Source: Bacteroidia bacterium
Lineage (GTDB): Bacteria; Bacteroidota; Bacteroidia; J057
Assembly (NCBI GenBank): GCA_033391075.1
Contig: JAWPMV010000001.1
Span: 7,378,001 to 7,442,000 of the forward strand
Direction: 5' to 3'
Length of the DNA: 64,000 nucleotides
Position numbers and translations under genes: made by a program
Shown: positions 33,315-43,059 of the stretch, piece after piece
How positions within the stretch are numbered: position 1 is the first letter of the stretch
Layout of the letters: each line of letters begins with the position of its first letter
Notes under the pieces: model-generated
Seen by the model: only the letters and a program-made list of their open reading frames with translations
Told to the model about the DNA's origin: nothing
Database searches by the model: none

Positions 33315-34760
33315 TCCCAACTCCAGATCCACACAATCCGGCGCTTCTTCCTGAAAATGCGAGATAAAGAGAAGCGTATGTCGCTCCGACAGGACTTTAT
33401 CCAGCAAATATCTACTCCTGTAAATGCTGATTTCATCCAATCCCTGAAAAGGCTCATCCAGTAAAAGCACAGGCGCTGCTTTGACCAGGGCTCTAATAAG
33501 TAAGAGCAAACGCTGAGTTCCGGTTGATAGTCTTTCGAAGGATTGGTCAATGATGCTTTCCAATTCAAAATATTGAAAAAGCAGTCGAGCCAACTCTTTG
33601 TCTTTTTCTTGAGCTTTTGTTTTCAGGTAGAAAGTATCCGTCATGCCGGTCAAAACCAATTCCCAGGCAGAAATATCTCTATCAAAATAGGCATGGAGTT
33701 CAGGAGAAGTAAATCCGATTCGTTTTTTTACGTCCCAGATGCTTTGGCCACTTCCTACTTTTTGGTCGAACAAGAAAATCGAGTTTGCATAGGCCTGGGG
33801 ATTGTCCGCATAAATGAGGCTGAGCAAAGTGGATTTCCCGGAACCATTCGGCCCGATGATTCGCCATTTCTCTCCGGCTTTCACTTCCCAATTCAAGTCC
33901 TTGAGAATTTGCTTGTCCTTATATTGAATATTTACCTCCTCAAATCGGATGATGGAATCGAAGGTTTCTGCCTGTTCTGATTCTTGGTACTTCTTTTTTA
34001 TTTGGGTCAGGGCTTCCTCATTGATAGAAGGATTATCCTTCTTTTTTAGGAAATTTTTCAGTGGGCCAGCTTCAATTTTTTTATTTGGATAAATATGCAG
34101 ACGATGATTGATGCTTTTGGGTAAATCCCGATAGTGGCCAGCCAGAACCAGGCTGATATCTTGTGTCTCGACTAAATTATCTAATAGCTCATTTAGAAAT
34201 TGACGACTTCCGGTGTCCAGACCTATATAGGGATTGTCGAGAATGAGAATCTTGGGCTCCTTTAGCATCACTTTGCAGAGCAACATCTTCCTGGTCTGCC
34301 CACTTGACAATTTGATACGCTCCAGTTCGAGTAGGTCAAATATACCAATGGACTGAAGCAGGCCTTCATGCTTACGGATGTCAAAACCTCCATGTTCCAA
34401 ATACTGCCTGACTGTCAGATGTCCATCCGAATCAAAGGCATTATATCTTTGTTGATAATAATGAACGGCGTTTACACTCCGAAAAAGTCGACCCGTATCC
34501 ATAAAAGAGATCATCTGGATAGCAGCTTGTCGTTCATCAAAGCTGGGATTATCGCCGAGGAAAGGATAAGTGCGGGAACCAGAAATCAATCTGTGCTTTT
34601 GTGCAAGTGCTTCTGCTAGAAAAGATTTTCCTGTGCCCGCATTTCCACTGATTACCCAATGTTCTCCTGGTTTTAATCTCCAGGAAAAGTTTTCAAAAAA
34701 TATCTGAGAGCCCAAGGCTATAGAAGCCTGATCCAAAACGATCCGATCTTGTGTATGCAT
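33309..34760 (-). CDS. Tandem-NBD ABC ATPase, ModF/PhrA-like
   Basis: A 483-residue protein of two fused ABC ATPase domains with no membrane helices. NBD1 (about 5-235): Walker A GNAGTGKSFLAEAL, signature LSSGQTRKMLL, Walker B ILILDNPYIGLD. NBD2 (about 265-480): GPNGSGKSTLLSLI, LSTGTQRLLLLIRAL, VLLLDEPFQGLD. In NBD1 the catalytic Glu after Walker B is Asn, so that site may bind but not hydrolyse ATP well. Domain plan and size match ModF (PhrA), whose job is unclear. Likely co-transcribed with rarA, whose stop is 12 bp upstream. Confidence 0.82.
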   Translation of the reverse strand: MHTQDRIVLDQASIALGSQIFFENFSWRLKPGEHWVISGNAGTGKSFLAEALAQKHRLISGSRTYPFLGDNPSFDERQAAIQMISFMDTGRLFRSVNAVHYYQQRYNAFDSDGHLTVRQYLEHGGFDIRKHEGLLQSIGIFDLLELERIKLSSGQTRKMLLCKVMLKEPKILILDNPYIGLDTGSRQFLNELLDNLVETQDISLVLAGHYRDLPKSINHRLHIYPNKKIEAGPLKNFLKKKDNPSINEEALTQIKKKYQESEQAETFDSIIRFEEVNIQYKDKQILKDLNWEVKAGEKWRIIGPNGSGKSTLLSLIYADNPQAYANSIFLFDQKVGSGQSIWDVKKRIGFTSPELHAYFDRDISAWELVLTGMTDTFYLKTKAQEKDKELARLLFQYFELESIIDQSFERLSTGTQRLLLLIRALVKAAPVLLLDEPFQGLDEISIYRSRYLLDKVLSERHTLLFISHFQEEAPDCVDLELGL

Positions 34761-34772
34761 AGCGCCTGGCTG

Positions 34773-36071
<1,299 letters not shown>

Positions 36072-36125
36072 CTTCTCAATAAGAAGGGAAATTTACGAGA
36101 AAAAGAGGAGGGAAAGAAACGAAGC

Positions 36126-38330
36126 CTAGCTCTTCACTTTGGAGGCATAGGAAAGGATCTTTTGCTTGAGGTCTTTGGGGACGAAAGGCTTACTGGAATA
36201 ATCGTTCATGCCAGCATTGATGACTTTGTCCCGCACTTGCTCAGAGACTTCAGCACTCAAGGCAATTATTGGTAAGGTGTACCCCAGGGCTCGGATTTCA
36301 CGGCAAGCATCTATGCCTCCCATAACCGGCATTTGCAGGTCCATTAGAATGAGGTCGAAGTGTTCCCGCTGAATGGCATCGACTGCTTCTTGCCCATTTT
36401 TGGCAACGGTGGTTTCAAAGCCCCATTTATCGAGAAATTTACAAGCAATCTTTACATTGACGACATTGTCTTCTGCTAGGAGAATTTTCAGATCGCCTTG
36501 ATGCTCGACTTCAACAGCATGGCTAGAAGGAATAAAACTTGTTTCAGCTATCTCTTCTCCCAATTCAAGTGGGATATTGAAATAAAAGGTAGTTCCAACC
36601 CCGACCCGACTCATCACTTTGATTTCTGAGCCCATGAGTTCCAGGAGCTTTTTGCTAATAGCGAGCCCCAGGCCAGTCCCTCCGTATTTGCGGGTGGTAT
36701 CTGATTGGGCTTGCGTAAACTGATCGAAGATATGCTCTAGTTTCTCTTCGGGAATTCCTATGCCCGTATCGGTAACCTCAACTTTGATCCACTCGATCTT
36801 TCCTTCCGTTTTCAACCTCCTTACCCGTACGACAATTTCTCCTTCTTCTGTAAACTTCAGGGCATTGCCCACTAGATTAGTGATGATTTGTCCCAGTCGA
36901 GTAGGATCGCCTTTCACCCAATGGGGGAGAGGTTCCAGAATTTCAGCACGTAAATCCAGTCTTTTTTCCTGTGCCTGATAGGCGAAGGTATTGATGATAT
37001 TTTGCAACTTGCCTGGTAAGTGGAAGGATACACGTTCCAATTCTATACCACTGGCTTCAATTTTTGAAAAATCAAGGATGTCATTGATCAGGTAGAGGAG
37101 GCTTTCTGCGGAATATTGCAGGGTTTGAAGCGTGTCCATCTGATCCTCTCTGGGTTGATCCTGAAAGAGGAGATGTGTAGATCCGATCACTGCATTCATG
37201 GGCGTACGGATCTCATGCGTCATCACAGAGAGAAATTGAGACTTGGCGAGATTGGCTTGCTCAGCATCTTCCTTAGCCTTGAGTAATTCCTGCTCTGCTA
37301 TAAATTCTGTCGTGATATCCTGGCAAACTCCATAAATCCTGTTGATGAGCCCTTCTTCATACTCTCCATATCCTGTAAACCTTACATATCTATGGTTGCC
37401 TTTGAAGGTCGTAATCGCTCCCTTCAGGTCAAAAGGGATGCCGGAAAGGATACATTTTTGAACTGCTGCTGTAACCTCTTTGCGCATTTCTTCGGAGAAA
37501 GATTGAATGACATCATCTCTCTCAAGTGGTCTGCAATTATCAATTTCCAGGAGATAATATAGCTGGCCAGAACCCCGGAGTAGGTTGTTTTTGATATCGA
37601 ACTCCCAACTCCCCATATTGGCCATGGCTTGAGCTTTCTCCGAAACCAGTTGGGCTTTTTGTAATTCTGCATTAACCTGCAACAAATCTTCCCGGTTCTT
37701 TATCAGACTGTAGAGGATAAGATAAGAGACTCCAAAAACGACCAGAAACAAACTCAGAAATCCTATTCTGTCCTCCGTTGTTGCTTCAATGAAATAAAGG
37801 GTAACGAGTGTACTTATCAGGTAAAATAGATGCTGATAATGCATCATTTTTCTGTTGCCGATAGAATATCCCCAGGCAAATAAGGCAACAAATATCCAAA
37901 CTTCGAGGCGTTCGTTTAGCCCATTGAAATACAGACTTCCGTTTATCCAGATGGCCATGAGTAAAATCACAGAAAAGAAATAGGGATTGTACCTTTCCCA
38001 ATCTTTTCTGAAGGTGAAGATGACTGCTAAACATTGAAGTAGGACCATGCAAATTCTTACTATGGAAGAATCTATGAATCCGGGGAATAGTTGAGGTAAG
38101 GTAAATCCCTCAACAGCAGAGGCCGCGGCTCCCAAGAGAAAGGAACCCCGCATAAAGCTGCGTCTATCGCCTAAAAAGGCATCTATCAATTGGAGAATTT
38201 TACCCACAGGAAGCTTAAGTATTCTTGGTAGAGGGGGCAATATTGGAAAAATAGGATAATTTATCTTATGAGAATTCACAAGATACTTACAGCCTTTTTC
38301 GTCTGCTGAGAGATGAGCAAAAGGAGACAA
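36126..38330 (-). CDS. Hybrid sensor histidine kinase/response regulator, membrane-bound
   Basis: Up to 734 residues. N-terminal membrane region of about six helices (55-220; e.g. [37 protein letters not shown]), a coiled linker, a PAS-like segment (about 235-345), HisKA with [17 protein letters not shown] (phospho-His about 372), HATPase_c ([42 protein letters not shown]) and a C-terminal receiver domain with [13 protein letters not shown] (Asp about 663) and SSKPF. The start is uncertain: 38330 is a TTG, the GTG at 38207 or the ATG at 38153 are alternatives. No DNA-binding output, so the phosphate must go to another protein. Divergent from gcvT. Confidence 0.88.
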   Translation of the reverse strand: MSPFAHLSADEKGCKYLVNSHKINYPIFPILPPLPRILKLPVGKILQLIDAFLGDRRSFMRGSFLLGAAASAVEGFTLPQLFPGFIDSSIVRICMVLLQCLAVIFTFRKDWERYNPYFFSVILLMAIWINGSLYFNGLNERLEVWIFVALFAWGYSIGNRKMMHYQHLFYLISTLVTLYFIEATTEDRIGFLSLFLVVFGVSYLILYSLIKNREDLLQVNAELQKAQLVSEKAQAMANMGSWEFDIKNNLLRGSGQLYYLLEIDNCRPLERDDVIQSFSEEMRKEVTAAVQKCILSGIPFDLKGAITTFKGNHRYVRFTGYGEYEEGLINRIYGVCQDITTEFIAEQELLKAKEDAEQANLAKSQFLSVMTHEIRTPMNAVIGSTHLLFQDQPREDQMDTLQTLQYSAESLLYLINDILDFSKIEASGIELERVSFHLPGKLQNIINTFAYQAQEKRLDLRAEILEPLPHWVKGDPTRLGQIITNLVGNALKFTEEGEIVVRVRRLKTEGKIEWIKVEVTDTGIGIPEEKLEHIFDQFTQAQSDTTRKYGGTGLGLAISKKLLELMGSEIKVMSRVGVGTTFYFNIPLELGEEIAETSFIPSSHAVEVEHQGDLKILLAEDNVVNVKIACKFLDKWGFETTVAKNGQEAVDAIQREHFDLILMDLQMPVMGGIDACREIRALGYTLPIIALSAEVSEQVRDKVINAGMNDYSSKPFVPKDLKQKILSYASKVKS

Positions 38331-38354
38331 AATCCTAAAGAAATCGATTTCGGA

Positions 38355-38385
38355 CTGGTATGTTCGAGGGGTTTATATAAATTTG
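38355..38385 (+). promoter_or_regulatory. Candidate gcvT promoter
   Basis: TAAATTTG at 38378-38385 matches the -7 consensus, with CTG (one mismatch to TTG) at 38355-38357 and a 20-bp spacer. It predicts a leader of roughly 20-25 nt before the ATG at 38414. Confidence 0.45.
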
Positions 38386-38413
38386 CGTTCTATCACTCAG
38401 ACCCCTTAGAAAT

Positions 38414-39514
38414 ATGTCAAAGCAAACTGAACTATACAATACCCATAAAGCGCTGGGCGCCAAGTTGATCCCTTTTGCAGGTTATGATATGCCTGTCCGA
38501 TACACCTCTGACAAAGAGGAACACCTTTCGGTGAGAAATTTTGCCGGAATATTTGATGTTTCTCATATGGGAGAGTTTATTATTCGGGGCCCAAAAGCTT
38601 TGGAGTTGATCCAAAAGGTTTCGTCCAATGATGCATCCAAGCTCTATGCGGGCAAGGCGCAGTATTCCTGCATGCCAAACCATGAAGGCGGGATTATTGA
38701 TGATATCATTGTTTATCAGATCAAGGATGATCAATATATGATCGTGGCGAATGCTGCCAATATCCAAAAAGACTGGGACTGGATCGTTGACACTAATAAA
38801 GGTATAGGTGCAGAGCTGATCGATATTTCTGAGCAATCTTCTCTACTGGCAGTTTCTGGTCCAAAGGCTGAAGCGGCTCTTCAAAAATTGACAGATTGGG
38901 ATCTCAGTGAATTTGGTACCTACGAGTGCCGCAAAGGAACCTTCAATGGGGCAGAGAAATCCCTGATTGCGACTACCGGATATACAGGTGAAAGAACCTT
39001 TGAGGTATTTATTTATAATGAGCATGCCAAGCGCATGTGGGATGATATTGTTTCTGCAGGAGAAGAGTTTGGCTTGATTCCTACTGGATTGGGTGCTAGA
39101 GATACCCTACGCCTGGAAATGGGTTATATGCTCTATGGAAATGATATCGATGATACCACCTCTCCACTGGAGGCTGGTTTGAGCTGGATCACCAAATTGA
39201 AGAAGGGACCTTTCAATGGCTCGGAAGCTATCTCTAAATTGAAAGCTGAGGGATTAAAGCGTAAGCTGGTTGCTTTTAAGATGACTGAAAGAGGTATCCC
39301 ACGCAAGGATTACGAACTGGCCAAAGATGGAGAAATCATTGGAAAGGTAAGTTCTGGATCTATGAGTCCTGCCCTGAATATCGGTATTGGTATGGGCTAT
39401 GTGCCGATAGAGCATAGCAAGGCGGGTACTGAGATAGAAGTGATGATCCGTAAGAAAGCGGTAAAGGCAGAAGTTGTACGACCTCCTTTTTTCAAGAGAG
39501 AGGAACTGGGCTAG
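38414..39514 (+). CDS. gcvT: Aminomethyltransferase (glycine cleavage system T protein)
   Basis: A 366-residue folate-dependent T protein. It transfers the methylene carbon from the aminomethyl group on lipoyl-H protein to tetrahydrofolate and releases ammonia. Signatures: KLIPFAGYDMPVRYTS, NFAGIFDVSHMGEF, YSCMPNHEGGIIDDIIVY, ATTGYTGERTFEVF, PTGLGARDTLRLEMGYMLYGNDID, and the C-terminal VSSGSMSPALNIGIGMGYVP. Full length. gcvH and gcvP are not in the window, as is common in Bacteroidota where the genes are dispersed. Confidence 0.96.
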   Translation: MSKQTELYNTHKALGAKLIPFAGYDMPVRYTSDKEEHLSVRNFAGIFDVSHMGEFIIRGPKALELIQKVSSNDASKLYAGKAQYSCMPNHEGGIIDDIIVYQIKDDQYMIVANAANIQKDWDWIVDTNKGIGAELIDISEQSSLLAVSGPKAEAALQKLTDWDLSEFGTYECRKGTFNGAEKSLIATTGYTGERTFEVFIYNEHAKRMWDDIVSAGEEFGLIPTGLGARDTLRLEMGYMLYGNDIDDTTSPLEAGLSWITKLKKGPFNGSEAISKLKAEGLKRKLVAFKMTERGIPRKDYELAKDGEIIGKVSSGSMSPALNIGIGMGYVPIEHSKAGTEIEVMIRKKAVKAEVVRPPFFKREELG

Positions 39515-39613
39515 GCTTGCTCGAAATCAAAGTTAGACATCCAAGATTTTTTTTATTGTGAGCCCTGATTTAGGGTGCGGCAATCCCCTTGATTCAAATT
39601 ATAAATAAACGTT

Positions 39614-41164
39614 TTATTCGCAGATAACTTCCAATTTCCCTCCCTGGAGGATATCGGAAATCTTTATTTTCAGGTTTTCCAACTTCTTTCCATTGAAAGT
39701 AACTGAACTGACTCCTGCGGACCCCTCTGCGGGGCAATCACAGCTGAACTGAAATTCATTTGGCTTAGCTTTATTCAAAACCCAGGAAGTAAATACAGGC
39801 TTTTGCAGACCAAGATATTCTACATCAGTATCCAGGGCTTTTAATCCTAAATAACGCAAGACCTCGAGACTTGCTTTTTCTGCCAGATTCATATTTCCCC
39901 CACCAAAACCAGAGCTATCCAAATCAGAGGAAGGCCGAATCGCATCATGTTCCTTTGAAAAATGGATATCTTCTTTATTCTCAGGGAATAGCAGATGGAG
40001 GAATTTTTCCTGAGGGGAATTCCCATTCTCCCACATACTCAGGTCTCCATAAAAATTGCCGCTTTCCTTTCTTTCGGGAATTCTTTCACCTGAAAAAGAA
40101 GGATAAAGCCCATCTGTTCCACTAAAAGTTCGGGGAACTAAACTTGCCCAGAAGAGGCTTTGGTAAAAGTTTTGGATTTCTTGAGGAGAAATCTGGTCCT
40201 TTTGCTCAATGGATATCCTGCCTAATAGCTCCTCCCAACTTGCTCTACCTCTTTCTTTTACGCCCGCTATATCCCAATCCGGAATTTCTTTTTTGAGATG
40301 TAATCGTGCATCCTGTAGGTCCCAATAGGATCCTGCAATTTTGAATTGGAGACTTTCTGAGCTGTCTAGCGGAAATTCAATATAAAATCCTGCATCGGGA
40401 TTTGTGCTGATCAATTGTGTCTCTTTGGGCTCTTTGAGTCGGGCTTGCCAGATCCCATAGCCTGTATATATATTATTTGTCTGGATCAGGTAATACATGT
40501 TTAAGCCGGGGAATAATGCAGGCATTGAATCCTGAACCCAAATTTCTCCAGAGGCAGGGTAAAAATTGATTTTTGTATAGCTACTGCTTGTATGTGGGCT
40601 AATGCCCAGGACCAGGGTGTCCTTTTTGAGGGAATTGAGTTGAAATAATGCGGATCTGCTACTAATGGCAAATTCCAATGTGCTATTTAACTCCGGTAGA
40701 TTTCCCTGAAATGACACAGGCCCTCCAAAATCTTTATTAAGTGCCTGGGCTCGAAAAGGGAAAGATTTGTCTTTGCTTTGGTTTCCTAATCTTAGCTTAA
40801 ATGTACCATAGTCTGCAAAGCAACGTTTGAGGTTCCAATGAGTAGGCCTGATCGAAAGGATGCTATCCATTGGGTAGCTAAAATCTCCGAGGCAATCTTT
40901 GTAGTCAGGGGAATTTTGGAAAGTCCAATGGGTTTGGCCAAAAGGAAGGCCAAGCAGAGGGATTTCGGGAGCAGGAACGCTTTCTTTTAATTCACGAATT
41001 GAATTTTCCCAGGCTAAAGATTGTTTCTCCATGAAGGGATCTACATACTCAATGGGAGCTTTATCTTTTTCACTCAATTCTCTTTCTGTGCAGCTCCCGA
41101 AAAAAAAGCAACAAGAGACGGCTATAAGACGGATTATCTGAGCGAAGTTTTGTATCTTATTCAT
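39614..41164 (-). CDS. GH92-like lipoprotein lacking most of the catalytic barrel
   Basis: A 516-residue lipoprotein (lipobox FFFGSCTERE). The N-terminal part reads like the start of a GH92 alpha-mannosidase: IEYVDPFM, LLGLPFGQTHWTFQN, IRPTHWN...DYGTFKLRLG, a FYIEFPLDSSESLQFKIAGSYWD region, the linker RASWEELLGRISIEQ, then NFYQSLFWASLVPRTFSGTDGLYPSF and YGDLSMWENGNSPQEKFLHLLFP. GH92 enzymes are usually 700-800 residues; here about 270-300 residues of the (alpha/alpha)6 barrel, with the catalytic acids, are absent, and the text jumps to the usual C-terminal end (VTFNGKKLENLKIKISDILQGGKLEVI). The reading frame is intact, so this looks like an internal deletion or a pseudoenzyme that may still bind glycans. 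Confidence 0.6.
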   Translation of the reverse strand: MNKIQNFAQIIRLIAVSCCFFFGSCTERELSEKDKAPIEYVDPFMEKQSLAWENSIRELKESVPAPEIPLLGLPFGQTHWTFQNSPDYKDCLGDFSYPMDSILSIRPTHWNLKRCFADYGTFKLRLGNQSKDKSFPFRAQALNKDFGGPVSFQGNLPELNSTLEFAISSRSALFQLNSLKKDTLVLGISPHTSSSYTKINFYPASGEIWVQDSMPALFPGLNMYYLIQTNNIYTGYGIWQARLKEPKETQLISTNPDAGFYIEFPLDSSESLQFKIAGSYWDLQDARLHLKKEIPDWDIAGVKERGRASWEELLGRISIEQKDQISPQEIQNFYQSLFWASLVPRTFSGTDGLYPSFSGERIPERKESGNFYGDLSMWENGNSPQEKFLHLLFPENKEDIHFSKEHDAIRPSSDLDSSGFGGGNMNLAEKASLEVLRYLGLKALDTDVEYLGLQKPVFTSWVLNKAKPNEFQFSCDCPAEGSAGVSSVTFNGKKLENLKIKISDILQGGKLEVICE

Positions 41165-41208
41165 GATAACGATCCTTTCCCTAAGACTAATTTATTTGAT
41201 TTTATTGT

Positions 41209-41748
41209 ATGAACCTGAGAGAGATTCACATTACCGATGCAGAAGCTTATATAGAGTTGCTTTCTCAACTCGAACGTGAATCTCCTTATGTGTTGTTGGA
41301 GGAAGGTGAACGTAAGACGGGGATATTTGAGCAAATGGATGAAATTCGGGAAATTGAAGCTTCCGATAATCAGATCATTTTTGTTGTTGAAGATCGGGAC
41401 AAACTGGTTGCATGGTGTGGAGCTTTTGGCGAAAAGTACCGACGTGTCCGGCATACGGTTCTTATCGGAATAGGTGTTTTGGAGGCTTACCGAGCTCAGG
41501 GATGGGGAACCAAGCTTTTTGAAGCTTTGGAAGAATGGGCCTGGAAACAGGATGTCCGAAGATTGGAGCTCCTGGTTCAAACTGAAAATAAGGCCGGGAT
41601 TGCGTTGTATAGAAAAATGGGTTTCCAAATCGAAGGGACCAAACGTGAATCCTATAAGATAAATGGAGGTTTTATGGATGAATACCTGATGTCCAAATTG
41701 TTGGTCGTTCCTGATCCTCCCCGCAAGAGTAAATTCCCTAAATGGTAA
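41209..41748 (+). CDS. GNAT N-acetyltransferase
   Basis: A 179-residue acetyltransferase with the standard fold: MNLREIHITDAEAYIELLSQL at the start, beta-bulge strand TVLIGIGVLEAYRAQGWGTKLFEALEEWA (acetyl-CoA loop RAQGWG) and RRLELLVQTENKAGIALYRKMGFQIEGT at the C-terminus. The IGVLEAYRAQGWG wording resembles YncA/PhiNR-like enzymes. Divergent from the GH92-like gene by 44 bp. Acceptor substrate unknown; cytoplasmic. Confidence 0.87.
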   Translation: MNLREIHITDAEAYIELLSQLERESPYVLLEEGERKTGIFEQMDEIREIEASDNQIIFVVEDRDKLVAWCGAFGEKYRRVRHTVLIGIGVLEAYRAQGWGTKLFEALEEWAWKQDVRRLELLVQTENKAGIALYRKMGFQIEGTKRESYKINGGFMDEYLMSKLLVVPDPPRKSKFPKW

Positions 41749-41762
41749 AGTTGTAAAAAGAA

Positions 41763-41786
41763 AGCGGTGACCGGGCGGCCACCGCT
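41763..41786 (-). terminator. Terminator for the coiled-coil protein gene
   Basis: AGCGGTG/CACCGCT stem with an inner CC/GG pair around a GGGC loop. On the minus strand it is followed by TTTCTTTTT. It lies 81 bp after the stop at 41868, just past the end of the converging GNAT gene. Confidence 0.6.
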
Positions 41787-41867
41787 AAAAGTCAATACAC
41801 GCTAGTTAAATACTCTTCGTGATTCAAGGTTGACAATAAATTAGCACACAATATACAAAGTTTTGTA

Positions 41868-42548
41868 TTATCTTTTGATAATCAATTCTAATTCTTTAAT
41901 CAATTCGGCTAATTTTTTTCTTTCTCCTTCCAGAAGTTTCGCCTGACTCTCCTGATCGTCCTGGTTTTTCAGGATTGCTTTTTTGGTCTCCTCTATCTGC
42001 TTTTCCAATTTTTCAATTTCTTTGACCATATCTTCTTCCTCCTTCTGGAGATCCTTTTCCTCCTTTTCTTCTTTCTCAATCAATTCTTTCTGAGCAAGGA
42101 TTTTTTCCTGCACTTTGATAGTTGCTACTTCAACTTCAAGGGCATATAAAAATTGCTCGGCTCTTCGCATCTCATCCGGAAATTTTTCTGAACTCCAGAA
42201 GTTATTGTTTCCAGGGGAAAGGAATAGAGATACACTTGAAGAGTTATTTCCTGAAGACTCAACGCGATAATAATAATTTAAGGTCGCATCTGAGACTTCG
42301 GACAGGACTACGGCTTCATACATATACAAGCCTTTCTTCATGCTCTTGGGTTTCTTCTGGCCAATCTTCTCGAATTTGCTTCTCAGGGCTGCTTCAAGAT
42401 ATTGAGCCTCTTCCTGTATTTCTATGCTGATCCCATTTGCATTGGGAGCAATTCTTTTGTCGAAGTTGTACATACCTTCCTGGCCGAATAACAAAGAACT
42501 GCTAAAGAAGAAGGCAAGACTGATAATAGTAATAAGGCTGTTTCTCAT
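41868..42548 (-). CDS. Secreted coiled-coil protein of unknown function
   Basis: A 226-residue protein with a signal peptide (ITIISLAFFFSSSLLFGQ). Residues about 25-140 form a compact alpha/beta region (SIEIQEEAQYLEAALRSKFEKIG, MYEAVVLSEVSDATLNYYYRVES) and residues 140-226 are a continuous charged coiled coil (QEKILAQKELIEKEEKEEKD ... LIKELELIIKR). No known domain is recognised. Likely periplasmic, perhaps a scaffold or assembly factor. The long gap before the next gene (511 bp) suggests separate transcription. Confidence 0.7.
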   Translation of the reverse strand: MRNSLITIISLAFFFSSSLLFGQEGMYNFDKRIAPNANGISIEIQEEAQYLEAALRSKFEKIGQKKPKSMKKGLYMYEAVVLSEVSDATLNYYYRVESSGNNSSSVSLFLSPGNNNFWSSEKFPDEMRRAEQFLYALEVEVATIKVQEKILAQKELIEKEEKEEKDLQKEEEDMVKEIEKLEKQIEETKKAILKNQDDQESQAKLLEGERKKLAELIKELELIIKR

Positions 42549-43059
42549 TGTAAAGTATTAAATGTGGGCTTTTTCATTCTTATGACGAATCGTCTAATTT
42601 CAGGTCACAGTAACTTTTTTCCAAGCTTTTCTGTGTTAATAGAGCATAACCTGCTCATGTCAGAATAATGCTGCTAAAGCAACCAGCATTCCTACATACT
42701 CTCCAGACAACTGAATTCAGAACTTTGCATTCCTTTGCCTAAATATTTCTCTTCTTTTTTGGACCAATTTCACAAAGCCTAAAATCATAAATCCTTCAAG
42801 TGTCTGATTGCCTGTGAGTTAGAAGGTTTGTCTGGATAAGAGGGATGATGATTTTCTCCAATACGTTACTTCCTGTCGCTTTCTCTTCCTCTATCCATCA
42901 TTACATAAGGTCCAAAGCCTCCGCAAACAAGGGAGGCCGATTACTTACATAGGGCTGCCAAGAATCACGGCTAATTGGTACTTTTGAAAGGATAAATTCC
43001 ACCAATTGAAATAAGTAAAACCGAATAGGATAGACCAAATTTTACCTAATAAATCGGAT
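42549..43059. other. 511-bp intergenic region upstream of the giant PKD gene
   Basis: No ORF of coding character. It contains a small hairpin (GCCTCC...GGAGGC, 42917-42935) and a promoter candidate near its end. It should hold the regulatory region of both the giant adhesin gene and, on the other strand, the coiled-coil protein. No riboswitch structure was recognised. Confidence 0.5.
42955..42986 (+). promoter_or_regulatory. Candidate promoter of the giant PKD-repeat gene
   Basis: TACTTTTG at 42979-42986 matches TAnnTTTG, with CTG at 42955-42957 (21-bp spacer). It predicts a leader of about 65-70 nt before the ATG at 43060. Confidence 0.4.

Noticed and set aside
42549-43059. Riboswitch or structured leader upstream of the giant PKD gene
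   Set aside because: Only one small hairpin was found and no known aptamer core, for example for c-di-GMP, could be traced.
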